DNA from: Perognathus longimembris pacificus | Lineage: Eukaryota; Chordata; Mammalia; Rodentia; Heteromyidae | Direction of reading: 5' to 3' | DNA: 64,000 bases | Assembly (NCBI RefSeq): GCF_023159225.1 | Contig: NC_063170.1 | Coordinates: 20,180,735-20,244,734, forward strand | Part shown: positions 31,290 through 43,770 of the stretch, piece by piece | How the letters are laid out: each line of letters opens with the position of its first letter | Position numbering within the stretch: position 1 is the stretch's first letter | Position numbers and translations under genes: made by a program | Notes under the pieces: model-generated | What the model saw: the letters and a program-made list of their open reading frames with translations, nothing else | Told to the model about the DNA's origin: nothing | Database searches by the model: none

Positions 31290-31628
31290 GAGCTGGGCGC
31301 AGGGGCACACACCTACTCAGAAGGAGCACAAGAAGTTCACAAGACACCCTCCCCTCAACTCAACCCATGAAACGTCGCTAGTGTATACCTCTCATCCCAG
31401 CTATGCGGTCAGCCTAAATGGGAGAAATGCGGTCCAGGCGAGCCTGAGCAAAAAGTGAGAGCCCTTTTCAAAACTAACACACATTAAAGGGGCTGGGGAT
31501 GTGATTCAAGTGGTAGAGCGCCTGCCTGGCAAATGCAAAACCCAGAGTTCAAACCCCAGTATGACCGAAAGAAAGAAGAAAGAAAAGAGGAAGGGAGGGA
31601 GGGAGGGAGGGAGGGAGGGAGGGAGGGG
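31290..31628 (+). mobile_element. Degenerate B1-like and ID-like SINE remnants with (GGGA)n tail
   Basis: GGGGCTGGGGATGTGATTC, AAGTGGTAGAGCGCCTGCC and AGTTCAAACCCCAG show a tRNA-like element from 31489. An AAAG/GGGA microsatellite (31589-31628) follows. Confidence 0.7.
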
Positions 31629-32175
31629 TTAGGACAGTCAGGCCAGGAGTGAGCTCGCCAAGCCCTGCTGTCCTTCTCTACCACCCAGCTTCTCAGAGAA
31701 CTATAATGTGCTGGTCACTGGGGGCAGGCCCCAGCTCCAAGCCTGGCTGGGCAGGTGAACCTGGCTCTCATCTATGGCACCTGGGACTGGTCATCATCAC
31801 CAATGGATGCCTAGAAGTCTCCAACAAAGGAGAGAACACAGCTACCTGCTATTGGATCCCACACTGGGAGGACAGGTGACCTGTGTAGGCCACTCTGCCG
31901 TGCATGTGTCAGGCCCATGACACTGCAGCAACTCTAGCAGGTGGCTACCACCAGCCAGGTGAAACTGTCAGAAACAAAGCCACAGCACTGGGATGTGACT
32001 GAACCTCTGGATGCATGGACTCTCCAAACCCACAGCACCAGGTCCCTGCTGGGCACATCATGCTCAGTTTAGAGAAGAGGCTCCGGGCATGGAGAAGGTG
32101 AGGAGTTTGTCCACACTCCCTCAGTGACAGGAGCTACAATCTGAACCAAGTGTATTGGTCCTAAGTTAGGCCAGT

Positions 32176-32620
32176 GTGTGTGTGTGTATGTGTGTGTTGG
32201 CATGCATGCATTGGTACTGGGGCTTGAACTCAGGGTGCCATCTCATTTAGCTTTTTGGTGCAAGGCTGCTGCTCTTGAGCCACATCTCCACTCCCAGCTA
32301 TGTTGCTTAACTGGAAAAACAAATCTCACAAACTTTTTCTTGTTTGCTTTTGTTGTTTTGTTTTTTGCCAGTCCTGGGGCTTGAACTCAGGGCCTGAGCA
32401 CTGTCCCTGGCTTCTTTTTGCTCAAGGCTAGCACTCTACCACTTGAGCCACAGCACCACTTCCGGCTTTTTCTATGTATGTGGTGCTGAGGAATCGAACC
32501 CAGGGCTTCATGTATACGAGACGAGCACTTTACCACTAGGCCATATTCCTAGCACCTCACATACTTTTTCTAACTGCGCTGGCTTTGGCCAGAAACCCTC
32601 AGATCTCAGCCTCCTGAGGG
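32176..32620 (-). mobile_element. Reverse B1-like/Geo-like SINE interrupted by an ID-Geo SINE
   Basis: The outer element spans 32176-32340 and 32557-32620, preceded by (TG)n. The inner dimeric SINE is 32341-32556. Inner TSD: TCACAAACTTTTTCT (32326-32340) and TCACATACTTTTTCT (32557-32571). Confidence 0.88.
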
Positions 32621-33493
32621 CACAGACGGGGAAGGGCATTCCAGGTAGCCGGAGAGCCCGAGCTGGGAGAAGAGGTGAGAACGGAGTTGCTTTTGGAAGA
32701 AGTGGGATCTGCAAGTGGTGGTGGTGGTGGGGATCAGGAAGTACAAGTTCTGGAAGACTTTGAAAGCACAGAGTCTGGGGTTAATCAAAGGAACTGGGAG
32801 TCACAGAAGGTGCTTGGGTAAGGGAAGACTATGATGACCATGCAAAGGGTGGTCCACAGCATGGAGGGCCCCAGCATGGGTGGAGAACTTACTGGGAATC
32901 CAGATCCTAGGTGTGGCCTAGGCCTGCCCTATCAGAACCTCAAGATTTCAGCCGCTTGGATGGCTCCAGTAACACGGAAAAGCACAGGAAGCCCTGAGAG
33001 CTAAAGTTGTCCTTCTGTTCTAAGGGACCGGGGAGAGCGAGCAACGCCACCACTGAGAGCCCAGCTGGCCTCCACCCTGGCTCTGCCAGCAGGCCACCTG
33101 CCTGAGTCACCCATCCTCACTGGCAAGTGAGGCCAATGAATGAGGCGGCACGGGCGACACTCACAGCCTAGGCCCAGCACAGAAGGAGCACCTGTTGGCC
33201 TGGCTGTGACAGGATGCTTCAGAGCTACCCATAAAGCCACAGGATGGTGCTGTCAGGGGGCTGGAGGAGAGATCATTGGGAACACCTGGACCCGAGAACG
33301 GGGGTAAGAAAAACACGGGGCAGCCCCTGCTGCCACCGTGACTGAAGCCTGGGGCAAAGGCTGAGCACAGAGGGCACGGTGGGACTGAGGGGACCTCTGA
33401 CCCTTGCCTCTTCTCGACCCCACTGGGCAGAGCCACAGTGGTTATGAGCAGTCTAGATGGTGGGATGGGGCTTGAACAACCTGGGGGGGGAGT

Positions 33494-34230
33494 GGTGTGT
33501 GTGTCCGTGTGTGTGTGTCCGTGTGTGTGTCCGTGTGTGTGTCCTGGGGCTTGATCTCAGGACCTCGGTGCTGTTACTGAGCTTTTTTTTTTTTCCCCTT
33601 TCCTCAAGGTTAGCACTCTACCACTGGAGCCACAGCTCCACTCTGGCTTTTTGGTGGTTAAATGGAGATAAGAGACTCATGGACTTTTCTGCCCAGGCTG
33701 GCTTTGAGCTGTGATTCTCAGATCTCAGCTTCCTGAGTAGCTAGAATTTATAGGCCTGAGCCATCAGTGTCCAGCTCACTCGGCTTTTGCTTGGCATTCT
33801 ACCACTTGAGCCATACTTCCACTGCCCACATTTTGCTGGTAAACTGGAGATTGACTTTGAACCACAAACCTCAGATCTCAGTCTTCCAAGCCTCTAGGAT
33901 TGCAGGCATGAACCATAGTGCCCAGCCATGGGTGAGGGTTTGTTGTTATTGTTGCTGTTGTTTTGTGTGTGTGTGTGTGTGTGTGTGCTGGTCCTGTGGC
34001 TTGAACTCAGGGCTGGGCACTGTCCCTGAGCTTCTTTTTGCTCAAGGCTAGTGCCCTTCCACTCTACCACATGGGCCACAATGCCACTTCCATCTTTTTC
34101 CGAGTAGTTTATTGCAGATAAGAGTCTCATAGGCTTTCTCCTACCCAGGCTGACTTTGAACCACGATCCTCAGATCTCAGCCGCCTAAGTAGCTAGGATG
34201 GTAGGTGTGAGACACCAGCGCCTAGCTCTG
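33494..34230 (-). mobile_element. Cluster of three reverse B1-like/Geo-like SINEs with (GT)n
   Basis: Elements at about 33494-33778, 33779-33935 and 33940-34228. GTGTGTCC repeats lie at 33494-33543 and (GT)n at 33964-33988. Each ends with a CTCAGATCTCAGC block. Confidence 0.75.
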
Positions 34231-35237
34231 AGAGTGAGTTTTTACTGAATGAGAATAATTCAAGTCCGGGCTTCTCCTCATACAAGCCGAGTGACTGTAA
34301 ACCCTTGAATGTACTGCCCAGCACACAGTAGGCTTGCAATCAGCATCAGCAATGTCACCGATCACTGTTTTCATAAAGGCCACACAAGGCCCAAAGGACC
34401 AGCCCCCTACCGTTTGTAAAACCCCTTCCCAGCCAGGGATGGTAGTCCCTCTTGGACAGAGCCAGAAACTGAAGCCCAAGAGCCCACTCTCCCAAAGCTG
34501 CCCCCCACCCCACACATCAACCACCAGCCACTCAGTCCAGGGCTTCATGCCCGAGTCACCTCTTGCGTATTCCCGTGGGAAAGCCTCTTGGCTGCAAGCG
34601 TGGGGGCGGCCCAGCCCAGGGATAACGCCATCTCTAGTCACATCCCCCTAGGGCCCCGCAGGATGGTGGTGCCATGTGACTCAGCCGGCTCACAAAGGCA
34701 GCTGTGTGTGCCCCAGCACCCTGGGGCCCACCTCCCCCACCCTCAGCCACCTTCGACCTAGCAGAAGCCAGACATGCCAAGCCTTGGGGAGAACCAGGAT
34801 AGGCTCTCAGCCCCTACGACAGGCTGAGTCTTGCGAGGATTCAAGCCTGGACTTGGGAGTTGAAGAAGCTGATGCCAGCTCATGCCATGGAAAGAAAAGC
34901 CTGGCAAGCAGGAGGGGCAGACAGTCTAGGTCCACAACGCCTGGGTCCTGAGGCCTTATTTGGAGCTTCAAGGCCAGGCTCTATGGGGCGGAGTCTGACA
35001 GCTGCCCCGCCCATACACCTAGATCAGGTTTCAAAAGCACTAGGTTTGTGGTCAGGCTTCATCCCTGTGTCCGGCCACTTCTCCAGAGCTTCCCTATAGC
35101 ACACCCACCCCATGCCAAACAGTGACTTGGTTTTCCCCCACAACCCCAGTAAGGAGGCTTTGTCCATTCTCCAGAGAAGGAGGGAGACCAGCCAAGTGTC
35201 ACAGTTTTGGAGGCAGTATATATGCAGGTACAGGTAT

Positions 35238-35400
35238 AGGGGTGTGTGTGTGTGTCCGTGTGTAGGTGTGTGTGTGTGTGTGTGTGTACATGCCCATGTG
35301 CATGCCAGTACTGGGGCTGAACTCAGGGCCTTGTTCGTTCCCTTGGCTTTTTCATTCAAGGCTGGTGCTGTACCACTTGAGCCATAGCTCCACTTCCCAG
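35238..35400 (-). mobile_element. (TG)n and right-arm fragment of a reverse SINE
   Basis: A TG run with interruptions, then CCAGTACTGGGGCTGAACTC and ACCACTTGAGCCATAGCTCC. Confidence 0.7.
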
Positions 35401-36296
35401 ATTCTGTTTCCCCTCCAGTCTCTTCTTCCTAGTTCCAGCTGTGTCTTGACCACAGACCAACAAGAAGTTGCCTTAGGCTGGTGCGGGCAGAGACCTTGTT
35501 TCTGCTTACTGGGTGGGGACTGCTCCAAAATGTTGTTCCTTAGAGGACTGGGGGCTGGCTAGCCTCTGAGCGTCACCCCTTGACCTCCCTGGGGGGTAGG
35601 CATGCTTGGGTGCCCAGCTGCCCAAGACAGAGGGAGTCATGGCATGACAGAATGTCTGACCCCCCAGTCCAGCCCCCTCCTTGGCAGGAAGACTGGAACC
35701 AGCCAGACCAGGACCTTCAAGGTCATTTTGCCTTGCCCCACCTCTTTGTCCTGCCCAGGATGAAGCCACCTCAACAGGCTCCCTTCACCCCCACCACACG
35801 CCTGCTAGCCTGGGCCCCCACTTGGGTGCACAGGAAGGGGCGGCCAGAGGTCTCAGTGCCTCCCATGAGAATCCACCTGTCTCTGGACACCAGGGACTGG
35901 GCTGGACTGGTCAGGATGGGGGGGGGTCTTCCTGTTCTGTCTCAGGGGCCAACAGTGCACCCACTCCTGGGGCTGTGACTTGGGACCCCTGGCCAGCACC
36001 CTGCTCTGAAGCAGCCTGGGCCACAGAAGCCCCAGGAAGGGGCTGGAGTGGGGGATCCAAACCACTCCTTACCCATCTGAGGAGATCCTGGTGTTGTCCT
36101 AAAGGCCCGTTGCTAGCAACAGAGCCTGGCATTGAACTGCCCTGGCCTGACCTTTCTGCACCTCCGTTTCTCAAGAGTAAAATGGGGAGAGCTGCCTATG
36201 TCCAGGACCTCCGAAAAGGCCAACGGGAGTCCGTGTCCTGTGTCTGCGACCCTCCTCCCCACTGTGTTTTCTTCTTAAATACAAATGTCCCAGCCC

Positions 36297-36512
36297 ATTA
36301 GCCTAGCTACTCAGGAGACTCAGATCAGAGGATCAGGGTTCAAAACCAGCCAGGGCAGAAAACTCTGGGCAAGACTCTCATCTGCAATTAACCACCCAAA
36401 AGCAAGATAGAGAGGCATGGTTCCAGTGGTAGAGTACCAGCCTTGGGCAAAACGGCCAAGTGAGAGCTCGAGGCCTTGGGTTCAAGACCTGCCACCAACA
36501 AAACAAACACCT
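36297..36512 (+). mobile_element. B1-like/Geo-like SINE, 5'-truncated
   Basis: Begins at GCCTAGCTACTCAGGAGAC and ends AAGACCTGCCACCAACAAA. Confidence 0.75.
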
Positions 36513-38152
36513 CAGTGCATGGGACCCAAGACACTTCTGGATTCTCTGCAGTGTCTCCTCTTTGGCTAAAGGCCCAGACCTGGTCTGGGGTCATCAACGT
36601 CCACCCAACCAAGGATATCCCAGCTGCTGCTGAGGTCTCCGCAGCTGCGCCCCTCCCTGGGCACTGCCTGGTGAGGTTTGAGTGGCAGCTGCTCAGATGC
36701 CAGACGAGGGCCAGCTGTCTCTGATCAAGCCACAAGGAATTATCACACTTGTGCCAAGGGAGGCAGAGGACACCCAGAGAGGCTTAGTTACTGTCTATCT
36801 ACAAGGCAGCACAGCAGTGTGCAAAGATAGCAAGCCTTGCTGTATTGTGGGGGACAAGGTGCCATCTCACTCACTGCCAGGTCCAGAATCTCGGCTCTGA
36901 TTTCCCCTCGTGCCCACCTCCACCCTCCCAGGTAGGACTGGCATCCAGCTCAGCCGTGTTGAGGGTGTTGGCTGTGGGAGACTCACCTGGGAAGAAGTCG
37001 TGGAAGGCACCTACGATGGCTCACCCGGAAACCCAGCTGCCCCACTTCTGTTCTGACAAAATGAAGTCCAGGAATTGTAACTACTTGGTGAGAATCTCAC
37101 TCAGCACAACTCACCCCCCTGAGGCTCAGGAGACCCACCCCCCCAATCTCCTAATGAGCCCAGCTGCCAGCTCCCCTGTCTCCCCTTAAGTGCAGGGGCA
37201 CAGATGGCTCAGGAGGCATAATGGAGTGGTGATGACAACCACTCATTAGAGAGCATGGGGGGTCCCCATTCTGCTGCCCACATGCCCCAGAGGGCCTAGT
37301 TACTAGACAGGAGAAGGCAGGCACCAGGCCCTCCGACTGACTGACACCACCCACCTCCGTCTGGCAGGAGTGGGAGGCTGAGGTAAAGCTCCAGCCTCAA
37401 AGTGTGTTTTAGAACCCCATCTCTGCCCCCTTCTCTCAGGGCATGGTGGGAGAAGAACCTAGAGAGGAGGAAAGCCTGAGGCGGTCCTGACCTTTTCTTG
37501 CCTGTTCAGGTGTGTCTGGAGGGCTCAGAGTGGAGGGGCCTACTTGACCTTCAGCCCCTACCTTGTTGCAGCCAGGGCAGGAGGGCCTTGTTGCCAGGGA
37601 ACTGGGCTGGGGAGAGGCAAGTGTTCCTCCTCCAGTCTCCTCCAGGAGAGATTGCCTTTCCTCTTCCTTGTCAGAAGTCAAACATCCAGGGCCAACCTGC
37701 TCCAGAACCGGTTCCTCGTGGTGGAAAGCTGGGGGAAACTGGCCTGAGGAACTGGGAGGAACAGGTGTGAGAACTTGGAGTGGGTGAGGTCTGGATCTAC
37801 CTGCCTCCCCATCCAATTCAGACTGGCCTTCACTGTCTGCAATCTCCTCCAAGCAAGGGGAACATGCCCCACACCCTACCAGGGGCCCAGTGCGGGCCCA
37901 GTGCCAGGAGACTACCAGATAAGCAAGCCCAGCCCACCCTCAGAGTAGCCAGGGCTGAGCCCAGAGCAGCCAAGACCTCTAACTCAGCCCTGCTCCTTGG
38001 CGACACCCAGAACCTTGAACAGAGGGAGAGTCAGGCACATGCAGGCATCGAGCTAGATCCCAGGGACCGCCAAGGTCCAGTGGGCCAGACTGGCCACCCA
38101 CCGCCCTTCACCCTTACCCCCCCCACACACATGGTAAACAGCAGTTTCTTAC

Positions 38153-38415
38153 CTCCAAGGCTGGTGAGAGCCCTGCAGCCTGGCGCCTGCTGCCTACTAC
38201 CTGCTGCCTGCTGCCTGCCTGCCTGCCTGCCTTCCTCCTCCCAGGCCAGCTTGTTGGGACAGGCGAGCCTCAGCCCAGGTGAGGCTCCGCCTGCTTGTGA
38301 TTGCCAGGGAGTCTTGGTCAGAGGCCTCTAGGCTGTTAGGAGTGTGCTGCACCCACCTGCAATCTGCCAGCTCTTCTCCCCGCCTCTTCCCTGAGCTGGG
38401 GCCCCGGCTGCAGTC
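38153..38415 (-). other. ADGRG1: Candidate distal first exon of ADGRG1
   Basis: A strong donor, TTGGAG/GTAAGAAAC, lies at 38153 on the minus strand. About 25-35 nt upstream of the assumed start is a weak TATA-like TTTTTAAT (38438-38447). A GC-box/CCAAT cluster lies at 38623-38730. The exon start is inferred from the TATA-like box only. Confidence 0.35.
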
Positions 38416-39167
38416 TGGGTCAGGCCCACCTGCCCACATTAAAAACCAGTCACGCCAGGCTGGCTGGAGGCAGGAGAGTCAGCTCTGCTACTGCAGGGTT
38501 GGGGGCGTGGCACTCTGCTCCCAAAATTCCCACCTTCCTTCAGGACAAAAAAGGTGGGGGACCTGGAGGGGAGTGGAGGAGGGAGGAAGTAGGGCTGCCC
38601 AGGTGTCTTGGAAGGGCGCACAGGGGCGGTGCCTAGGAAGGCTCCACCCACTGCCAAGGGGCGGGGTCCCAGAGGCTCCACACCTCATTGGAGGGGCAGG
38701 GTCCAGGCAGGATCCACCCCGGACCAATGGGAGGGACATCAGCGGCTGCTGCTGGCCAGGACCTGCGCAGCTGGCAGATGTGCTGTGTGTACATAGGGGC
38801 ACCTGGGCATTCTCCTCGTCCCTACATCGCCCAGGACCCGTCCCTCCGTGCCTTTATTATTTCTTTTCTTATATCCCATCCCCTTCATCTCCATGCCTCT
38901 GCCAGATTACTAAACCCAAACCACAAAGCAGGGCCTGGTCCAGAAGAGTGTGGGTGACTGGTGGGGAAAGGAGTGACGGGTGGACAGAAGCATGCGTAGC
39001 CCCTTGAGGGCCTACTGTGAGCCAGGTAGGCACCAGGGAGACAGCTGAAAACCAAACACAAGCCTCTTAACCCGCTTAGAGAGGTGGGGAGACAGACAAA
39101 TTAATGAGCAACAAACATGAAATCTATTCAGAACTACAGTAGGACACAAGGAACAAAATAAAGCAAG
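38416..39167. other. GC-rich region upstream of distal ADGRG1 exon; intergenic beyond
   Basis: Contains the GC-box/CCAAT triplet. Overlapping open frames on both strands reflect GC richness; none has recognisable domains. Confidence 0.4.
38623..38730. promoter_or_regulatory. Three imperfect tandem GC-box/CCAAT units, candidate distal promoter
   Basis: Three consecutive units of about 35-38 nt (38623-38657, 38658-38692, 38693-38730). Each starts GGGGC(G/A)G and continues with a TCCAC-C block. Unit 2 ends with an inverted CCAAT (CATTGGA) and unit 3 with a forward CCAAT. Sp1/NF-Y-type composition upstream of the 38153 exon supports a promoter. Confidence 0.4.
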
Positions 39168-39412
39168 GAGAGCAGGGCCACAGTGGCTCCCGCCTGTAAC
39201 CCTAGCTACTCAGGAGGCTGAGATCTGAGGAGCACGGTCTTATTTCAGGACTCTTATTTCCAATTAGCCACCAGAAAACCAGAAGCAGTGCTGTAGCTCA
39301 AAGTAGTAGAACGCTAGTCTTGAAAAAGAAAGCTCAGGGACAGCACCCAGGCCCTGAGTCCAAGCCCCACAACCAACAAAAGAAAAAAAAAAGAAAGAGA
39401 AATAAAAAAGAA
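39168..39412 (+). mobile_element. B1-like/Geo-like SINE
   Basis: CCCGCCTGTAACCCTAGC, CTCAGGAGGCTGAGATCTG, GCTGTAGCTCAAAGTAG and an A-rich tail. Confidence 0.8.
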
Positions 39413-40154
39413 TGGGCATGGACCTGGTAGCTGAGCAAGGTGGCTGCCCCTTGGTTCTGTGGGTTAGCAGTTGAGGTCCAGCAGGACCAGGAAGCAGAGC
39501 CTTGGGCCAGGCCAGCGGTGACCACTTACCCCACCCTGCTTTGAGGGGACCCTCTCCCTGGCTGGACACACAGGGGGGTGGGAAGGCCTAGCTCTGTATC
39601 CCTGGGCTCTGCTCCTGTGCCCCTCTGAGACCTGGCACTGCCCAGTTTGGGTATGAGTGCCCGTGGCTGAGGGAAGCTCGCCTTCCTGCTTCGTTGCCTT
39701 GGCAACTCTTCCCCTCCTTCTTGAGTTCATCCACTAAGCTAATATTTGCTCAGTAAGTACTGGGTGCCATGGCCTTGAACAATCGAGTATTGGGGCCCTC
39801 AGGTAGACTCCCAGAAGGCCTTGGGTCCACATATGCAAACTGAGCATGCAAACTGAGGATTCAGAGGCAGAATGCAAAAGCTCCCAGCCGTGGCCGGCAC
39901 AGGGCAATGTGTACAGGGACGCTGGCCACATGGGGCCTTTGGAAGCCCTTCGATGGTTAGATGTTGCCTCTCTTCCTAACCACAGGACAGAAGCTTTTCT
40001 CCCTTCTGGCTGCTCTGGCAAAGTGGGGCCCTTTGGGATTGTTTGGCAGCAGAGTCATGGGGGGATGGCCCGCAGATTGTCTACCCTGAGACACCTGCTC
40101 ATGGTGACTTCTACCTACACCCTTCCTCTGGTTCCAGCCAGCTTCCTGGGTTCT

Positions 40155-40895
40155 GGGGGGGGGGGGGGTCTGTGTGTGTCTGTGTGTGTGTCTGTGTGTG
40201 TGTGTGCACAGATCCTGGGACATGAGCTTGGCCTGGGTGCTGTTCTTGAGCTTTTGTGCTCAAGGCTAGTATTCTACCACTTTGAGCCACAGCACCATTT
40301 CTGGCTTCTCGGTAGCTAATTAGAGATAAGAGTCTCACAGCCAGGCTCCTGTGGCTCACACCTGTAATCCTAGATACTCAGGAAGCTGAGATCTGAGGAT
40401 CACAGTTCAAAGCCAGCCTAGACAGGAAAATCTGTTAGGCTCTTATCTCCAATTAACCACCAGAAAACCAGAAGTGGTGCTGTGGCTCAAAATGGTAGAG
40501 AACTAGCCTTGAGGGGAAATGCTCAGGAATAGTGCTCAGGCCCTGAGTCCAAGCCCCACAGCCAACAAAATAAAAAGAGTCAGACTGGGAATGTGACTTA
40601 GTACAGTGCTTGCCTGGCATGCATGAAGCCCTGGGTTTGATTCCTCAGTACCACATAAACAGAAAAAGCCAGAAGTGGCACTGTGACTCAAGTGGTAGAG
40701 TGCTAGCCTTGAGCAAAAAGAAGCTCATGTACAGTGCCCAGGCCCTGAGTTCAAGCCTCAGGACTGGCAAAAAAAAAAAAAAAAAAAAAAGATTCTCATG
40801 GACTTCCCTACCCAGACTGGCTTCAAACCATGATCCCCAGATCTCAGCCTCCTGAGTAGCTGGGATTACAGGTGTGAGCCACTGACACCCAGTGT
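40155..40895. mobile_element. Multi-layer nested SINE block
   Basis: A reverse B1-like/Geo-like SINE (about 40208-40340 and 40788-40893, preceded by (G)n(TG)n) is split by a plus-strand B1-like/Geo-like SINE (about 40341-40572). A plus-strand ID-Geo SINE follows (about 40583-40787). Repeated AAGAGTC-type junctions mark the insertions. Confidence 0.8.
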
Positions 40896-41765
40896 CTCCT
40901 GGGTTGTGTGGTGGCCCAAGGGTTCCCTGGAGGGCATGAGGAAACCTGCTTCCTGGCCTGGACCAGCCATGCAGCACTGTGGTGTTGAGCAATGGGTAAG
41001 AGGACCACCTGTCCCTCAGAGGTTTCAATAATCTCCTGAGGGGCTGGGACAGGGAGCCCCTGGGGAAAGTGCGCTGGGCTTTTCCAGCAGCAGTGAGCTG
41101 TGTCTGGCCCGTTTTGTGGTGAGGAGCAGCAGGGCCACCAGAAGTGATGCACCAAGAAGCCACATCCTCCACCTCCTCCACCTCCTCAGAGCTCCATGAT
41201 GCATTCTTGGGCGGGGTGGGACGGGGTGGGGGGGCTCTCACAATCTACCCCTTCCCGTGGGTCTCAAATTCTTCTCTCCTTTGGGGTCAAGGTCAAGGTG
41301 TCTGAACCACTGTTCACTGGGGCATTTTCAGCCAGGTTCCCCAGGCCTGGAGTCAATGCTCTCTGAGTACATCAAACACAGGACAAGGGTGGAAACCCCA
41401 TGTCAGGCTTCAGGGCCCACAATGGGGTTCCCACCTGCTGCCTGACAGGCTGCGAGAAACCAGAGGGCTGCCTGCCCCACTTCATGGCATCCGGTCCCCA
41501 GTGCCCCCTCTTCCACGGAGCCCTTTGGAGCTCCCCTCCCCGCCCTGAACCTCACAGCCCCCCAAAGCCTGCATCACTTTACCTACAAGGTAGTCACTTC
41601 CTCACTGGGTGCGGGATGCATACCTGTAATCCCAACAGCGTGGGCCGCACAGGGAGACACTGGCTCCCTTGCTGGCTGCCAGGGAGTTCCGGACGCTGCA
41701 TGCTGGGACACACATAGTCCTCCTAACAACCCCATGAAGGAGACTGCAAACGGGACAGTGGATGC

Positions 41766-41784
41766 GGGGGGGGGGGGGGGGGGA
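41766..41784 (+). repeat. Poly(G) run
   Basis: About 18 consecutive G. Other long G runs lie at 14570-14581, 19796-19808, 40157-40168 and 61435-61446. Confidence 0.8.
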
Positions 41785-42304
41785 GAAGGGAGGGGACCAC
41801 GGAGAGGCAGAAACCAGCCCCAGGGCCAATCACCGGTCATTGCCAGTGGTAGGATTTGAATCCGCATCCCTTGCCCAATCATAGGTCCCATGCAGCTTCC
41901 CAAGGTGTTTCACAGTCATTCAACAAACAGCTTGCAAGTGCCAGGCAGGCCCTCAAGCTTGTCTCCGTGGACACAAGAAAGACTCCATCCCTGACTCCAT
42001 GGAGCTGATAGCTTGTGAGGTGATAAATTAAAAAAAAAAAATAAATGAAGCAATTAATTCAATAATCCCACAAATAGGAAGACAATACGCTCATGATATA
42101 AGAGCCACGAGTGGAGCATGAAACAGGAAACGCACTGTAGCCAGGTAATCAGTGTGGAGAACCCGGTGCCTATAGCAGGAGCACAGAGGAAGATACTGAC
42201 TTGCATCAAGCCAGAGCAGCTAGAAGGCAGGCATCAGTTCACAGGCCTCTGTAGGTTTGATCCCAGAGGTCTGGAGCAGCCTGGATTTCAGGCCACCCCC
42301 ACCC

Positions 42305-42310
42305 AACACA

Positions 42311-42369
<59 letters not shown>
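42305..42369 (+). repeat. (CA)n microsatellite
   Basis: About 64 nt of CA with one T interruption. Confidence 0.95.
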
Positions 42370-42372
<3 letters not shown>

Positions 42373-42756
42373 CCCTTGCCAGTAGCAGTTTAATAAGTGC
42401 TAAGCAGTATCTCTGGATGTTGCTCTGATATGAATAGCCATGTTTTCATGAACTTTAAGAGGGACACAAAACAAAGAGAGCATGTGTGGCACTTCAAGTG
42501 TTCCCATACTACAAAGGACAGTTTGCTAAACTGGGGACTAGAGCTCAGAGTCCCAGAACCCCCGCTGAATCGAATCATCATTTTCCACAGTCCTCTTGCT
42601 CATGATACAAGGACTACAGGATTGACACATGTGCTAATTAGCATCATACCACTTCCTAAGGTCTACCCAGACAATCAAGAAAATGAAGTCTGATTGATAT
42701 CACTTGCAGCTTTCTGTGGTACAACTATCCCACTGTAGCCAATTTCAAAATATCAA

Positions 42757-43198
42757 ATATTGCTAGGTACTGGTGGCTCACATTGAGAGCTGAAGGTCGA
42801 GATTTGAAGCCAGCCTGAGCAGGAAAACCTATGAGGCTCTTATCTCTAATTAACCAGCAAACAAACAAACAAACAAAAATGGATGTGGAGCTGTGGCTCA
42901 AGTAGTAGAGCACCAGCCTTGATTAAAAAAAGCTAAGGGGCTGGGGCTGGGGATATAGCCTAGTGGCAAGAGTGCCTGCCTCAGATACACGAGGCCCTAG
43001 GTTCGATTCCCCAGCACCACATATACAGAAAAAACGGCCAGAAGCGGCGCTGTGGCTCACATGGCAGAGTGCTAGCCTTGAGCGGGAAGAAGCCAGGGAC
43101 AGTGCTCAGGCCCTGAGTCCAAGGCCCAGGACTGGCCAAAAAAAAAAAAAAAAGCTAAGGGACAGCACTCAGGCCCTGAGTTCAAGCCCTAGTATCTG

Positions 43199-43243
<45 letters not shown>
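42757..43243 (+). mobile_element. B1-like/Geo-like SINE split by an ID-Geo SINE, ending in (CA)n
   Basis: The outer element resumes after the inner copy (about 42939-43154). The duplicated AAAAAAGCTAAGG at 42925-42938 and 43148-43161 is the TSD. The tail is (CA)n at 43202-43241. Confidence 0.88.
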
Positions 43244-43244
<1 letters not shown>

Positions 43245-43334
43245 ATACCAAACTTTTACAGAATCAGAGAAAATGGCTCAACATTGTATTGCATTTCTAT
43301 ACCAAAGCAATAAATGTCAGTCACCCCCAGAATG

Positions 43335-43770
43335 TGGATGTATTCATCAGTTCAGGATGCTGTAACCAAAAGTAACACAGACTGAGTGGCTTAAACAACA
43401 TAAAGGTACTGCCTACCATTCTGAAAGCCAGAAGTCCAAGACCAGGAGTTCAGCAGGGTTGGTTCCTCTGTGGGCTGTGCACCTGGTGGGTAGCTGACCT
43501 CTTTGCATTCCTTGGAATGTAGAAGCACCATTCTATCTCTGCTCCATCATCCTGGAGTGTTCTCCCTGCCTGCCTGCATGTCTGTGCCTGCATCTTCTGC
43601 TTTTATAAGAACACCAGCCATAAGGATCAGGCCCCCCCTCAGAACCTCCAATTACCTGGATTACCGGCATCTCTACCTAGCTCTCCTCCCAGGATGTCCA
43701 GACAGGGGAAGGCACTAGGGCTTGAGCCTATGGTTTGGGGGTAAGGGGACCCACAATTCAACTGGTAGCA
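43335..43770 (+). mobile_element. Old interspersed mammalian repeat, family not assigned
   Basis: The sequence GATGCTGTAACCAAAAGTAA, then GAGTGGCTTAAACAAC and AGAAGTCCAAGACCAGG, then CTTTTATAAGAACACCAG is a widely repeated ancient mammalian pattern. I cannot name the family safely. Confidence 0.55.

Larger units (their letters stand above)
11396..38152 (-). other. ADGRG1: Large ADGRG1 5' intron region (non-coding)
   Basis: The interval between the first coding exon and the most distal candidate first exon. It contains the candidate UTR exons and the RFX element listed separately, plus SINEs, an L1, a minisatellite and MIR fragments. Stretches without repeats (11701-17100, 19291-21872, 26881-31290 and 34230-38150) are GC-rich, with no open frame I could support as a gene. 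Confidence 0.6.

Noticed and set aside
38279..39007. 242-codon open frame on the plus strand
   Set aside because: It crosses the GC-box repeats and CT-rich DNA, overlaps open frames on the other strand, and shows no domains.
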